Shown here: piece after piece, positions 16,734 through 25,124 of the stretch
Layout of the letters: the number at the start of each line of letters is the position of its first letter
How positions within the stretch are numbered: position 1 is the stretch's first letter
Assembly (NCBI GenBank): GCA_010672585.1
Contig: JAAHGF010000044.1
Location: forward strand, 1 to 40,729
From: Okeania sp. SIO1I7
GTDB taxonomy: Bacteria > Cyanobacteriota > Cyanobacteriia > Cyanobacteriales > Microcoleaceae
Length of the DNA stretch: 40,729 nt
Reading direction: 5' to 3'
Made by a program: the position numbers and the translations under genes
Notes under the pieces: model-generated
What the model was told of the DNA's origin: nothing
Seen by the model: only the letters and a program-made list of their open reading frames with translations
The model's database searches: none

Positions 16734-17474
16734 TCAACCTAAGAAGATGCGTTCTAGGATTCGAGTTGGATCGCTATAGGTGGTTCTTGAATGTGCCATA
16801 CATTGGTTGTCCCAAAGTAAAAATGAGTATTGTTCCATCCGAATCGCTATGTGGTTTTCCTCGTGATACTTTATAAAGCGGTCGGAAATGTCTGCCAAAA
16901 ATTGATCGGGAGTAAATGGCTTGAGATTATCTGGATCGGGGCTGTAGTCACCATGTGTAATATAGTTACAAGAAAATCGAAAAATTGGCTTGTTCTCATC
17001 AAATGAGAGGATAGTATGAACTGCTCCTTTAGTTCGGTTGGCGTGAACTCCTCCAGTTGCACCAAAGTAGTGTTGAGTCTCCATCAGTTTTTGCTTTTCT
17101 GCTTCCGTAAGGGTTTTCAGGAATCCTTCCACATCAACTAAGGTAGTCAATCCACCACCACAATCAGCAGGCTTTTTGCACCAGAGCGCTAGATATTTTG
17201 GTGGACTTGGATAATCGGTAGCTTCAGTATGAGGAAGCAAAGGCTTTTTACCCCTGGCATCAGAAAATTTCAGAAATTCTGGTTCATATTTGACATGGAA
17301 TATATCTTTCCCGTATTGGGGTATTAAATCCTCACCTGTGACCAATTTAGCAAATTTAATCCATTCACAGTTGGGATCTTGAGTTTCCACGTAAATAAAG
17401 TGGTTTTGCCCCAGTAATGTTCGATAATTCTCAATTGATTGAACTGAAAAGTTGATACTTGAAGAAGTTAACAT
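16734..17474 (-). CDS. TauD/clavaminate-synthase-like Fe(II)/2-oxoglutarate oxygenase
   Basis: 246 residues with the double-stranded beta-helix facial triad: H82-x-E84 (LLPHTEATDYPSPP) and distal H228 (CMAHSRTTYSDPTR), with R238 placed to bind 2-oxoglutarate. The HxE variant is seen in clavaminate synthase and asparagine oxygenase types rather than most TauD enzymes. It should hydroxylate, desaturate or cyclise a small molecule. It lacks the longer N-terminus of taurine dioxygenase. It lies about 1.2 kb downstream of the methyltransferase/isoprenoid synthase pair on the same strand, with repeats between, so a shared pathway is plausible but not proven. The IS remnant begins at its stop codon. 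Confidence 0.88.
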   Translation of the reverse strand: MLTSSSINFSVQSIENYRTLLGQNHFIYVETQDPNCEWIKFAKLVTGEDLIPQYGKDIFHVKYEPEFLKFSDARGKKPLLPHTEATDYPSPPKYLALWCKKPADCGGGLTTLVDVEGFLKTLTEAEKQKLMETQHYFGATGGVHANRTKGAVHTILSFDENKPIFRFSCNYITHGDYSPDPDNLKPFTPDQFLADISDRFIKYHEENHIAIRMEQYSFLLWDNQCMAHSRTTYSDPTRILERIFLG

Positions 17475-17871
17475 AATTTAGTATATTGTTGAGAACAATT
17501 AGGTCAAAGTCACATTTCAAGATTTTCTAAATAATATCTTAACATTTAGTGTCTAATTACATAAATTAAAATACTTGTTGGAAAAATAGAAACAACTTAA
17601 GGCTCAGGAAATCTAAGGGAAAAATTATATTACGAATTGTTGCAACTAAACATTTCAGGCAGCATCGCTATTCTATAGCAAAGGTAGGCAACAGGCAGAA
17701 ATACTTAGGGTCTGCTGAAAAAATTGGTTGGTGGGGGTAGGACACGGAGACACGGAGACCCGGAGATGCGGAGATGGGTGGAACTGGCAACGGTTTCGAC
17801 CATTTTATGTGAAGAAATTTTCTTGAATTTCAGCAGAAAAATTCCGTATTTTGAGGCAAAACTAGCCAATA

Positions 17872-18026
17872 ATATCATGTCCGGTAGCATCGGTATTGTA
17901 TAAAGAAGGTAAGGAAGACCGAAGTTGGAAGAAGGAAGAAGCTTTAAGAGAAGGAAAAACCTTATATGTATGGCGCTAGATATTTCCCCAACTTTATACA
18001 CGCTCCGATACCAACGGACATGATAT
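17872..18026. mobile_element. MITE of the ATATCATGTCCGG family, copy A
   Basis: 155 bp bounded by ATATCATGTCCGG (17872-17884) and CGGACATGATAT (18015-18026). Its interior matches the reverse complement of 21205-21327, including the purine-rich GAAGTTGGAAGAAGGAAGAAG track and GGTAGCATCGGTATTGTAT. Confidence 0.8.
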
Positions 18027-18319
18027 AACTTAGGAGATAAATTGAATATAAAAAGCTCAATTACCGTAAGCTTTCCTGACTTTTATCTTTATTCAGTAAG
18101 CCCTACTTAGGGTTTGCGCTCAAAAGTCTTTTAGTAGGTTTAGGAGAAAGGAGACAGAAAGAACTGGGAATTATAGAGGAGGTAATAGGAAAAATTGTCA
18201 GAGTGATTTTTCTGCCATAATTGTCCCAAAATACCTGGACTTTTGAGCTTTTTGAGCTGAAAAGCTGGCACTTTTTTAGACAAAAAAAATGCTAAAACCA
18301 ATATCAGTCAATGCTTTTA

Positions 18320-18431
18320 TACAGCGTTTCCCGTTGTTATGAGCTACAAAATTTTAGGTTTGAGGCAACAGGCAACAGGCAACAGAAAAGAATAAAAACA
18401 ACTGTACCTCATAGCTTCGGAAACTGCTGTA
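18320..18431. mobile_element. Inverted-repeat element TACAGCGTTTCC...GGAAACTGCTGTA
   Basis: 112 bp with imperfect inverted ends: TACAGCGTTTCC then TTATGAG on the left, CTCATAGCTTCGGAAACTGCTGTA-type on the right. Three tandem GGCAACA units lie inside. A related start, TACAGCGCTTTCC, occurs at 18499. No transposase is present. Confidence 0.6.
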
Positions 18432-18652
18432 TTTAATCAGCAAGCCTTACTTAAGGGCAAGAAAAAAAGCTTAAATTTCCTGTAGATATTCACCCTTTAC
18501 AGCGCTTTCCACTGGAATGAAACACAAAGTCAGGCATCTATTGTGGAATTCGCAGCCCTCGTTTCGCTTACCACCTAACACCTACCACCTAACTTTTTAA
18601 CTGTGGTTTACCCATTTAAAAACTCCTTTAAGCCTTAAATCTCTACAAAGTA

Positions 18653-19672
18653 TCATCCAATGCTAAACATTTCGATGTTCTTTCTGAGCTGTGACAGGAA
18701 CTTGTTCGAGGTGATTCTCACTAGAATTGAAGCAACCGTGTCTCGATGTACTGTTTTCTCTTTAGAATAGAGCATCGTCTTACATCTTTTATGCTCATGC
18801 TTGAGGTAAGTCAGGCAGTCAGAGTAGACACCCTTATTAACCAGTATCTCTAGAATTTCGCGATAGGAATTCTCATCAATGGTATTAGACCTCAATTCTT
18901 CAAGTCGCTCCCGCTCTTGCTCGTTGGATCTTTGAGTCATCAGATACACTGCCAACGTTAGTTTTCCATTAATGAAGTCCGAAAATTGATCCTGATAAGG
19001 TTTCTCCAGCTTTGATAGGCGCTGAACAGGCAGTGCAAAATCACCAAAATCATTAGCCGCCTGAGTAGCTGCACCATAGATAGCACCCATCTCATACAGC
19101 AGTTCGTCAGGCTGCTCTGCAACGATCGAACCGGCAAAGAAACAACTTCCATAGAACACACCTGAAAGCAATCTACATCGCTGCTGATACGCTGCTAGGA
19201 ACTGGTCGTAGTCTGGATAATCACTCACTCTAGAAACCTGTAGATCGTGAATATCCATCCTCTGACCAAGATAGACTTGGTGGTTGATTTTGCTGAGGAG
19301 CGTTAAGAGCGAAGTCATGCCATAATCCTCTAAAATCTGTTGAGCAACTTCCCTCAGTTGAAACCCTGCGATAACTAGCTTTCGCTTACTATCAGTGCTA
19401 TCATACCCATTTTTCTCATCAAGAAACCAATTGATAACATAAGTCGAACAGTTCAGGATCTCAAAACTTGCACAGACGGGAATAATCTCCTTCCAGTTTT
19501 GACCTCCATTAATCTCATAACCTGTTCGGATCTGGAGGTCTCGTAGTCGAGGGTGACCATGACGTTTCATAGGAAGCTGCTGCACTTCTGGGCTTAACTT
19601 CTCTGTATAGTCAGCGATCAGCACATCCGTTGCTTGGGATGTCTCTTTCATAAGATTGAAGTACTCACTCAT
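18653..19672 (-). CDS. Divergent isoprenoid (polyprenyl) synthase-like protein
   Basis: 339 residues with the trans-isoprenyl diphosphate synthase helix pattern: R(P)RLRDLQIRTGYEINGG at 42-57, an E-x(2)-N helix, GQRMDIHDL at 136-144, NDFGDF at 207-212 and DFINGKLTLAV at 232-242. The first Asp-rich motif, normally DDxxD, is N81-W-F-L-D85-E86, and the second, DDxxD, is N207-D208-F-G-D211. Both have lost one key aspartate to asparagine, so normal chain elongation is doubtful; prenyl transfer or a cyclase-like role is possible, as in ComQ-like or class I terpene synthases. Its ATG overlaps the methyltransferase stop by four bases (ATGA), so the pair is translationally coupled. Confidence 0.75.
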   Translation of the reverse strand: MSEYFNLMKETSQATDVLIADYTEKLSPEVQQLPMKRHGHPRLRDLQIRTGYEINGGQNWKEIIPVCASFEILNCSTYVINWFLDEKNGYDSTDSKRKLVIAGFQLREVAQQILEDYGMTSLLTLLSKINHQVYLGQRMDIHDLQVSRVSDYPDYDQFLAAYQQRCRLLSGVFYGSCFFAGSIVAEQPDELLYEMGAIYGAATQAANDFGDFALPVQRLSKLEKPYQDQFSDFINGKLTLAVYLMTQRSNEQERERLEELRSNTIDENSYREILEILVNKGVYSDCLTYLKHEHKRCKTMLYSKEKTVHRDTVASILVRITSNKFLSQLRKNIEMFSIG

Positions 19673-20394
19673 TCGGAAACCTCTTTTTGATAGATATGGT
19701 ACTGGTTATCTCGAACAGAGACCAAGCGCAAATTTGCCGATTTCAGCATTTCTTCGACAACATCTATCTCGAGTAATCGCATTCGTAGCTTTTGCTGTCC
19801 GATAAGACTCCCTTGCTTATGACAAGTGTAATCAAGACTAAGATATTGCTCTCCATCAATCCAATTCTTGGTAACGGTTCTCTGGAATGAGACTTCCTCA
19901 TCCAAATTCTCACATTTGCTATGATTAGAATTCGATGAGATGATAATTAATCGCCCTCTGTCTCGTAAGTGTGCGGCAATACGTTCAAAACTCCTCTGAA
20001 TCGCATCAAGTTCCAGAATGTGGCTAGCAAGTAAGATGGTATGGCCATCATTCACAAAAGCCCATGCACCACCACGAGAATAGGCGAGATCGAACATTTT
20101 GTTGAGGTGCATATCGACGACATCTTGACAGTAGAGATCGACTCGAGCGCCTAAGCATTCTTGAGCTTGAGCAAGTAGAGACGCACTCGTATCCACCCCG
20201 GATATCTGGAGTTCAGGTCGCAACAGAAGAATTTGCTCTACAAGCAAACCAGTGCCAATACCCACATCCAAGATGTCCTTCCGATCGCCGAAATTTTCGA
20301 TCAGCTCGGTGGCAATTGCTTTGTAATTCCGATTCTTTTGCACAAAGCTATTATAGAAATCGGACATACCTTTATACAAATCCATAGGTATCAT
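19669..20394 (-). CDS. SAM-dependent methyltransferase (class I)
   Basis: 241 residues with Rossmann motif I D43-VGIGTG49 (ILDVGIGTGLL), motif II SGVDTSASLLAQAQ near 79-90, an acidic D-VDMHL segment and a motif IV/V region (RDRGRLIIISSNSN at about 144-157). This is the general fold of small-molecule class I methyltransferases. It heads a two-gene unit: its TGA overlaps the ATG of the isoprenoid synthase-like gene. Coupled methyltransferase plus terpene-synthase-fold genes are known from pathways to methylated terpenes such as 2-methylisoborneol. That makes an isoprenoid substrate an attractive inference, but nothing in the sequence fixes it. Start ATG 20394; ATG 20385 (MDLYKG) is equally good. 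Confidence 0.88.
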   Translation of the reverse strand: MIPMDLYKGMSDFYNSFVQKNRNYKAIATELIENFGDRKDILDVGIGTGLLVEQILLLRPELQISGVDTSASLLAQAQECLGARVDLYCQDVVDMHLNKMFDLAYSRGGAWAFVNDGHTILLASHILELDAIQRSFERIAAHLRDRGRLIIISSNSNHSKCENLDEEVSFQRTVTKNWIDGEQYLSLDYTCHKQGSLIGQQKLRMRLLEIDVVEEMLKSANLRLVSVRDNQYHIYQKEVSE

Positions 20395-20564
20395 TGATGT
20401 TTCTCAATCTTTAAATAATTGCCTAAATATATTACCTTCAATTCATTAGTATTTACTGGGTGAAATTAGTATATAGCAATTTTGACTGGAGTCAGAAACA
20501 TTCAGTTGAACTGCTGATACGGCAACAATTTAGTACATTATGCCAGAAGTTAAGATCGTACTAT

Positions 20565-20765
20565 TTATTGGATTGAGAGTAAAGTTAACACCACAACTAT
20601 CATCAAGGGAGTTTGAAAATCCAAGTCTCTTAATCTTAGTTGAGGATAATAATTTTCTTGGGGAACCACCACTGATTTAACTAATGCTTCTACCGCTTCA
20701 TCTTCCATCATTGGACGTTGGGTATTTTTGGCGTGGTCACGGTTTGTTTTTGGGCTTGAACTCAT
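20565..20765 (-). CDS. Small single-span membrane protein
   Basis: 66 residues. A polar N-terminus (MSSSPKTNRDHAKNTQRPMM), an acidic helix EDEAVEALVKSVVVPQENYYPQ, then LRLRDLDFQTPLMIVVVLTLLSIQ and stop. The C-terminal hydrophobic run (about 52-66) is cut short, so the protein may be truncated by a stop. The sequence is well ordered and resembles small conserved cyanobacterial proteins, but I cannot name it. It lies 170 bases upstream of the methyltransferase on the same strand and could belong to that unit. Confidence 0.5.
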   Translation of the reverse strand: MSSSPKTNRDHAKNTQRPMMEDEAVEALVKSVVVPQENYYPQLRLRDLDFQTPLMIVVVLTLLSIQ

Positions 20766-20971
20766 GGAGGCTCAAAATAGGGAGTGGGATTTTTCTGTTG
20801 TACGTTTCACATCCAATTGAGGGGGTGTCGTCCTCTTGAGAATTTGTAACATCTTGTAACTAGGGTTTGCGCTTCACTAGTCTTATGGGTAAGGGTAGGA
20901 GACAACCCACCCCTGACCCCTCCCAGGAGGGGAAGACAGGAGACAACCCACCCGCGGGGCCCGACCGTGGA

Positions 20972-21125
20972 GCAGGGTCTATTTATTGGGGGGATGGGGA
21001 GATGGGGGGATGGGGAGATGGGGGGATGGGGAGATGGGGAGATGGGAAGATGGAGAGATTTATATATTTGCACAATTAAATGTATTTCATATTAATATTC
21101 TCCCCAGGCAAAGAATTAGCCCTGC
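20972..21125. mobile_element. MITE with GCAGGGTC ends and a 9-bp target duplication
   Basis: GCAGGGTCTATTTATT at the left end (20972) and AAGAATTAGCCCTGC at the right end (to 21125) are inverted. The flanks are a perfect 9-bp direct repeat, GACCGTGGA, at 20963-20971 and 21126-21134. Inside is a G-rich tandem array (20988-21055, units of GGGGGGATGGGGAGAT), then ATATTTGCACAATTAAATG. The second copy is at 27069-27205 in the opposite orientation. Confidence 0.85.
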
Positions 21126-21204
21126 GACCGTGGAGGGGAAGACAGGAGAAATGGGAATTATAGAGGAGGTAGGAGAAAGAATAATCAAGGGATTATTCTG
21201 CCCA

Positions 21205-21327
21205 ACTCTTGCCTAATATCTACCGCCATATAAGTAAAATTTTTCCTTTTCTTAAAGCTTCTTCCTTCTTCCAACTTCGGTCTTTCTTACCTTCTCTATA
21301 CAAGACCGATGCTACCGGACATGATAT
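21205..21327. mobile_element. MITE of the ATATCATGTCCGG family, copy D (left end lost)
   Basis: The right terminus CCGGACATGATAT (21315-21327) is intact. The interior TTAAAGCTTCTTCCTTCTTCC, CTTCGGTCTT and ACCGATGCTACC match the reverse complement of copy A at 17872-18026. The left terminus is missing. Confidence 0.75.
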
Positions 21328-21523
21328 AACGAAGTCAGAAGTCAGAAGTCAACCCACCCCTCGCCCCTCCCCCTCCCAGGAGGGGAAGTCAGAAGTTATT
21401 TTTGTAACGGGGATTTGAGCAACTCTCCAAAAATATTGCGCCTTAAAAGGCGGGGTTGAGCGACCCATATTATTTTGATAACTTGTCACTAAAATGATTG
21501 TGAAATTTAACTTTTCTATAACT

Positions 21524-21565
21524 CAAAAAAAAATAATCCCACTCTCAAAAGAGTGAGATTATTTA
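21524..21565 (-). terminator. Rho-independent terminator of psbEFLJ
   Basis: On the minus strand, AATAATCTCACTCT pairs with AGAGTGGGATTATT across a short TTTG-type loop, followed by a run of T. It lies 25 bases after the psbJ stop, as expected for the operon end. Confidence 0.85.
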
Positions 21566-21589
21566 ACAAGATTAAATTTCAAGTTTTTC

Positions 21590-21709
21590 TTATAAAGAAG
21601 AACCTACACCAACATAGGCACCGTAAAAGAAAAGACCCAAAACTACAAGTACGCCAGTTCCGGCAACAGTAGCAACCAACCATAAAGGAATTCTACCTGG
21701 TTCGGACAT
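21590..21709 (-). CDS. psbJ: Photosystem II reaction center protein J
   Basis: 39 residues: [19 protein letters not shown] then a hydrophobic span and [15 protein letters not shown]. This is the standard PsbJ length and sequence, with a single transmembrane helix. PsbJ sits near cytochrome b559 and PsbL in the thylakoid membrane, and takes part in electron flow at the QB site and assembly of PSII. It is the last gene of psbE-psbF-psbL-psbJ, 171 bases after psbL, a wider gap than usual, and is followed by a strong terminator. The ribosome site AGGTGAAATATT precedes the ATG. Confidence 0.97.
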   Translation of the reverse strand: MSEPGRIPLWLVATVAGTGVLVVLGLFFYGAYVGVGSSL

Positions 21710-21880
21710 CATAATATTTCACCTCATTATTTCAAAACTATTTCGTACTAAAAAAATTTTACCTACTAGGTAATTAAGTCAACTATATACTTGTTAACTT
21801 TCTACTCAATATTACTAGCAATAGGTCACCCCAATAGGGTGACTTAAATACTAAGTAATTTCTGTGTTTTATTTCTCAAA

Positions 21881-22006
21881 TTAGTTAAAGAAATAACTCG
21901 AAAACAGAATACCAAGAACAAACACTAATAATAAACCAAGGTAGAGTGAAGTTCTGTTTAATTCTACTGGTTGCTTATTAGAATTTTCGCTACGATCTAA
22001 AGGCAT
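21881..22006 (-). CDS. psbL: Photosystem II reaction center protein L
   Basis: 41 residues, starting [20 protein letters not shown], followed by one transmembrane span ending FSSYFFN. The [12 protein letters not shown] motif is diagnostic of PsbL. It binds at the PSII monomer interface and is needed for QA function and dimer stability. It lies nine bases after psbF and 171 bases before psbJ. The ATG is preceded by an AGGAG ribosome site. Confidence 0.97.
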   Translation of the reverse strand: MPLDRSENSNKQPVELNRTSLYLGLLLVFVLGILFSSYFFN

Positions 22007-22015
22007 AATATACTC

Positions 22016-22150
22016 CTATCTTTGAATAAACTGCATAGCTGCGATCGCACCTAAAAAGAAAACTGTAGGCACGCCAAGGGTATGAACTGCTAACCATCTA
22101 ACTGTAAAAATTGGATAGCTAACTGGTTGATTTGGATTTCCGCTAGTCAT
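22016..22150 (-). CDS. psbF: Cytochrome b559 subunit beta
   Basis: 44 residues: [20 protein letters not shown], then [20 protein letters not shown] and FIQR. H23 (AVHTLG) is the axial heme ligand shared with PsbE. One transmembrane span; thylakoid membrane. Cytochrome b559 protects PSII by secondary electron transfer. It is 24 bases after psbE and contains one GCGATCGC octamer. Ribosome site AGGAG before the ATG. Confidence 0.97.
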   Translation of the reverse strand: MTSGNPNQPVSYPIFTVRWLAVHTLGVPTVFFLGAIAAMQFIQR

Positions 22151-22174
22151 AATAAAAATCTCCTAAATTTTCAA

Positions 22175-22426
22175 CTATTCACCAATAAATTCATCAATTT
22201 GTTTTTTAGCTTCAAAACGGTCTGATACAACTGGTAATTCTTGTCTTTGCTCAGTATAATACTCGTTAGGTCTAGGTGTACCAAAAACGTCGTAAGCCAA
22301 ACCTGTACTTACAAACAGCCAACCTGCAACAAACAGTGCTGGGATAGTGATACTGTGTATTACCCAATAACGAATACTTGTGATGATATCTCCAAACGGA
22401 CGCTCACCTGTATTACCGCCTGCCAT
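22175..22426 (-). CDS. psbE: Cytochrome b559 subunit alpha
   Basis: 83 residues with the standard PsbE sequence: [20 protein letters not shown], heme ligand H24, a transmembrane span to about residue 44, then a lumenal tail with [18 protein letters not shown]. It pairs with PsbF around one heme. First gene of psbEFLJ; a GGAGG ribosome site lies nine bases upstream of the ATG. Upstream, ycf48 and rubA are on the same strand in the order usual for cyanobacteria. Confidence 0.98.
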   Translation of the reverse strand: MAGGNTGERPFGDIITSIRYWVIHSITIPALFVAGWLFVSTGLAYDVFGTPRPNEYYTEQRQELPVVSDRFEAKKQIDEFIGE

Positions 22427-22740
22427 CTAATTTTATCCTCCAAATTTATTTATAACCATCATCTAATCTGATAGTTTTAAAACCTTGCTAAATAGCTCAT
22501 CCCATAACTAATTAATGGTATGAGTTTTTTGTCTTTGTTAAGAGCTAAAGAGAGACTAACTTTTTGCCTTCTTTAACATCTGTTATTTTTATCTGTTAGT
22601 TAGACGGGATCAATTCTAACACATTCAGTCTAAATTTTCAGTAACTCAAACAACATCAAGAAATTACCTTTTCCCATCTGAGTAATACTACCCAATTAAA
22701 ATTATGAGGAAGAATTTTTTTCTAAATATTGTATTGAGTT
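22427..22740. promoter_or_regulatory. psbE leader and probable promoter region
   Basis: A 314-base gap between ycf48 and psbE. On the minus strand, TGTTAGAAT (a possible extended -10 at 22613-22620) lies about 190 bases before psbE. No ideal -35 is seen. The long gap suggests psbEFLJ has its own promoter besides any read-through from ycf48. Confidence 0.35.
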
Positions 22741-23757
22741 TCAAGCAGCTTCTGAAACTGCTGAACTATTGTATTTCAACACAGTTCCTCTTTGACCAAG
22801 AATAAAACCTTTATCTTGGTTAATAAAAACAATTTTGTAGAAATTTTCTGGAACATTCTCTACATCAAGGTCCTTTTCCCAAGTCTGACCGCCATCAACA
22901 CTGCGAAGTAAATTACCACTACCACCAGAAACCCAAATTTCATCAGGAGTTCGATAAGCCAAATCTAATAAACCCCAACTTGTGGCATATTCTGGAGTAA
23001 TAGCTTCTCCCCACTCTTCAGGATTTTCTGGATCGCTAAACCGCAGTTGGCCTCCTCGTGCCAATAGCCATAAACGACCATCATCACTGAACCCCATATT
23101 TTCCAAACGGCGAGAGTCTTGACGATTATGAGGAGTCCAAGCTCTTTGGCCTGGTTCCCAACTAGAGTAAAAATTACCCTTTGCCGAAACAGCAATATAC
23201 TTACCATCTGGAGAACGGGAAATATTTCTCACTACTCCCACCGCATCTTCTACTTGAGCACGCCAATGTTGGCCACCATCTGCTGTGCGATAGATCGCTC
23301 CCACATCAGTAGTCATCTCGGCAGAATTTTGCCCAAGAGCAATAATAGTATTAGGAGCACCTGGCAATTTAGAGCTTAGAGGAATCTGAGTCCAAGACTC
23401 TCCTTCATCATCTGTGTGTAGAAGTAAAGAAGGCTGTCCTAAAATCCACCCTTCTTTACCATTAAAACTCACTGAAGTCAAGCGAACTCTTTCTTCTATA
23501 TCAATACTTTTAGGTTGCCAAGTGTTACCACCATCAGTAGTTTCTAAGAGAGTAGAATCACCACCAACAATCCAACCATGATCAAGATTGCCTGTAAATC
23601 CGATATCAAATAGTTTAGCCTGAGTTGGTAGTTGAATTATCTCCCAGGGATTGTAACCTATTCCCGGTAAAAAGGCATTCTTGCAGCCACTACAAAGTAT
23701 AACTGCTGCTAGTATTATGAAAATTTGTTTCCAGAACTTTACTATTGAGTGCATCAC
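22741..23757 (-). CDS. ycf48: Photosystem II assembly factor Ycf48/HCF136
   Basis: 338 residues. The N-terminus is a lipoprotein signal (hydrophobic 9-21, then CSGC with C25 as the lipid-modified cysteine), so it is anchored on the lumenal face. The rest is a seven-bladed BNR/WD-like propeller with repeated GGNTW or GGQ-W motifs (TDGGNTW about 70, TADGGQHW about 162, VDGGQTW about 285). Ycf48 binds early D1 and helps form the PSII reaction-centre complex. It sits between rubA and psbEFLJ, the conserved order. The distance to rubA, 264 bases, is unusually long because a repeat block lies between them. Starts MM; the second ATG is an alternative. Confidence 0.95.
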   Translation of the reverse strand: MMHSIVKFWKQIFIILAAVILCSGCKNAFLPGIGYNPWEIIQLPTQAKLFDIGFTGNLDHGWIVGGDSTLLETTDGGNTWQPKSIDIEERVRLTSVSFNGKEGWILGQPSLLLHTDDEGESWTQIPLSSKLPGAPNTIIALGQNSAEMTTDVGAIYRTADGGQHWRAQVEDAVGVVRNISRSPDGKYIAVSAKGNFYSSWEPGQRAWTPHNRQDSRRLENMGFSDDGRLWLLARGGQLRFSDPENPEEWGEAITPEYATSWGLLDLAYRTPDEIWVSGGSGNLLRSVDGGQTWEKDLDVENVPENFYKIVFINQDKGFILGQRGTVLKYNSSAVSEAA

Positions 23758-23785
23758 ATTAAATCATTAATTAGCCTTGAAGAAG

Positions 23786-24000
23786 GAGTCAGGAGACAGA
23801 ATACAGGAGACAGAATCAATGTTCGTGGGGATAGTCTCCGACACGCCACTTCCTGTCTACAAAACCCCAACCAATTGTGGACACAGTGGGTGAGGGTAGG
23901 GATTTATACCCGGCAAGGCTTCCAGCCAGGAGCCAGCTACTCCCATCTATCGCGCCCAAAAAAACCTACTGACTCCTGACTCCTGACTCCTGACTTCCAG
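23786..24000. repeat. Repeat block between rubA and ycf48
   Basis: GGAGTCAGGAGACAG-type units (23786-23815) and an inverted array of ACTCCTGACTCCTG units (23969-24000) face each other across about 150 bp of non-coding sequence. The transcript from rubA to ycf48 would contain a long stem. The opposite-strand frame 23749-23979 is not a gene. Confidence 0.65.
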
Positions 24001-24021
24001 CCTAAGGCTGTTAAGGCCATC

Positions 24022-24360
24022 TTATCGTAAACCATATAAGCTCAAGAAAAACAAAAATCCTGCGGCTAAAGCGCCGAAAATTAGGATATTTTTCTGGCTT
24101 GGTGTGAGTGTATTAACACCAAAACCATACCCAAGGTTTTCTTTGAATCCTGAAGGACCTTCAGTTGGTCCAACATTCACAAATTGAACCTTAATCGCTC
24201 CACAAACAGGGCAGCGCCAACTAGGGGGCAAATCTGAAAAAGCAGTTCCCGGTGGAATATTACCAGTAGAACTTCCCTTCTTCGGTTCATATATATATCC
24301 ACAGGCTCGACATTCATACCGATCCTGTTCCTCTGTGGCCTCAGTGGCTTCCTCGCTCAT
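24022..24360 (-). CDS. rubA: Membrane-anchored rubredoxin RubA
   Basis: 112 residues. The rubredoxin iron site is C17-x2-C20-G (YECRACGYIYEPKKG) and C50-x2-C53-G (WRCPVCGA), spaced as in classical rubredoxins. The C-terminus has one transmembrane segment (about 91-109, IFGALAAGFLFFLSLYGL), typical of cyanobacterial and plastid RubA. It is required for PSII (and reported for PSI) assembly, probably by electron transfer during cofactor insertion. It is first in the rubA-ycf48-psbEFLJ order and is transcribed away from ndhCKJ. Confidence 0.96.
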   Translation of the reverse strand: MSEEATEATEEQDRYECRACGYIYEPKKGSSTGNIPPGTAFSDLPPSWRCPVCGAIKVQFVNVGPTEGPSGFKENLGYGFGVNTLTPSQKNILIFGALAAGFLFFLSLYGLR

Positions 24361-24454
24361 AGTTCCAAAAAATTGAATAGCTATTATGAGAACATCTTTA
24401 ATTATTATTACAGAATTGGTGTAATTCGAGGAGATGGGTATTGAAAATAGAAGA

Positions 24455-25077
<623 letters not shown>

Positions 25078-25122
25078 ATGTTAACAGATAAAAGTCCTAG
25101 TTATTTCAGAAATGTAGGTTAA
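25078..25122 (+). CDS. Possible 14-residue leader peptide before ndhC
   Basis: ATG 25078 is preceded by a good GGAGAG ribosome site (25065-25070) and opens [14 protein letters not shown], stop TAA at 25120-25122. Only two bases separate its stop from the ndhC GTG, which itself has no ribosome site except one inside this frame. Translational coupling is likely if it is translated. It could instead be the mis-assigned ribosome-loading region of ndhC. Confidence 0.35.
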   Translation: MLTDKSPSYFRNVG

Positions 25123-25124
25123 TT

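Larger units (their letters stand above)
17475..18652. other. Gene-free repeat region between the oxygenase and the isoprenoid synthase gene
   Basis: It contains a CGGAGACA-type tandem run (17741-17775), a MITE (17872-18026) and an inverted-repeat element (18320-18431). The open frame 17705-18001 on the minus strand is made of these repeats. I see no gene. Confidence 0.6.
20766..21523. other. Repeat-only stretch between the small membrane protein and the psbEFLJ terminator
   Basis: It holds a MITE with target duplication (20972-21125), half of another MITE (21205-21327), and copies of the CCCCTCCCAGGAGGGG hairpin repeat (near 20918-20936 and 21360-21388). All open frames here are repeat-derived. 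Confidence 0.65.

Noticed and set aside
17705-18001. 98-codon minus-strand frame
   Set aside because: It spans a tandem repeat and MITE copy A.
20807-21418. Frames of 69-88 codons on both strands
   Set aside because: All lie in G-rich tandem repeats and MITEs, with translations such as repeated MGGWGDG.
22241-23379. Plus-strand frames opposite psbE and ycf48
   Set aside because: Shadows of well-identified minus-strand genes.
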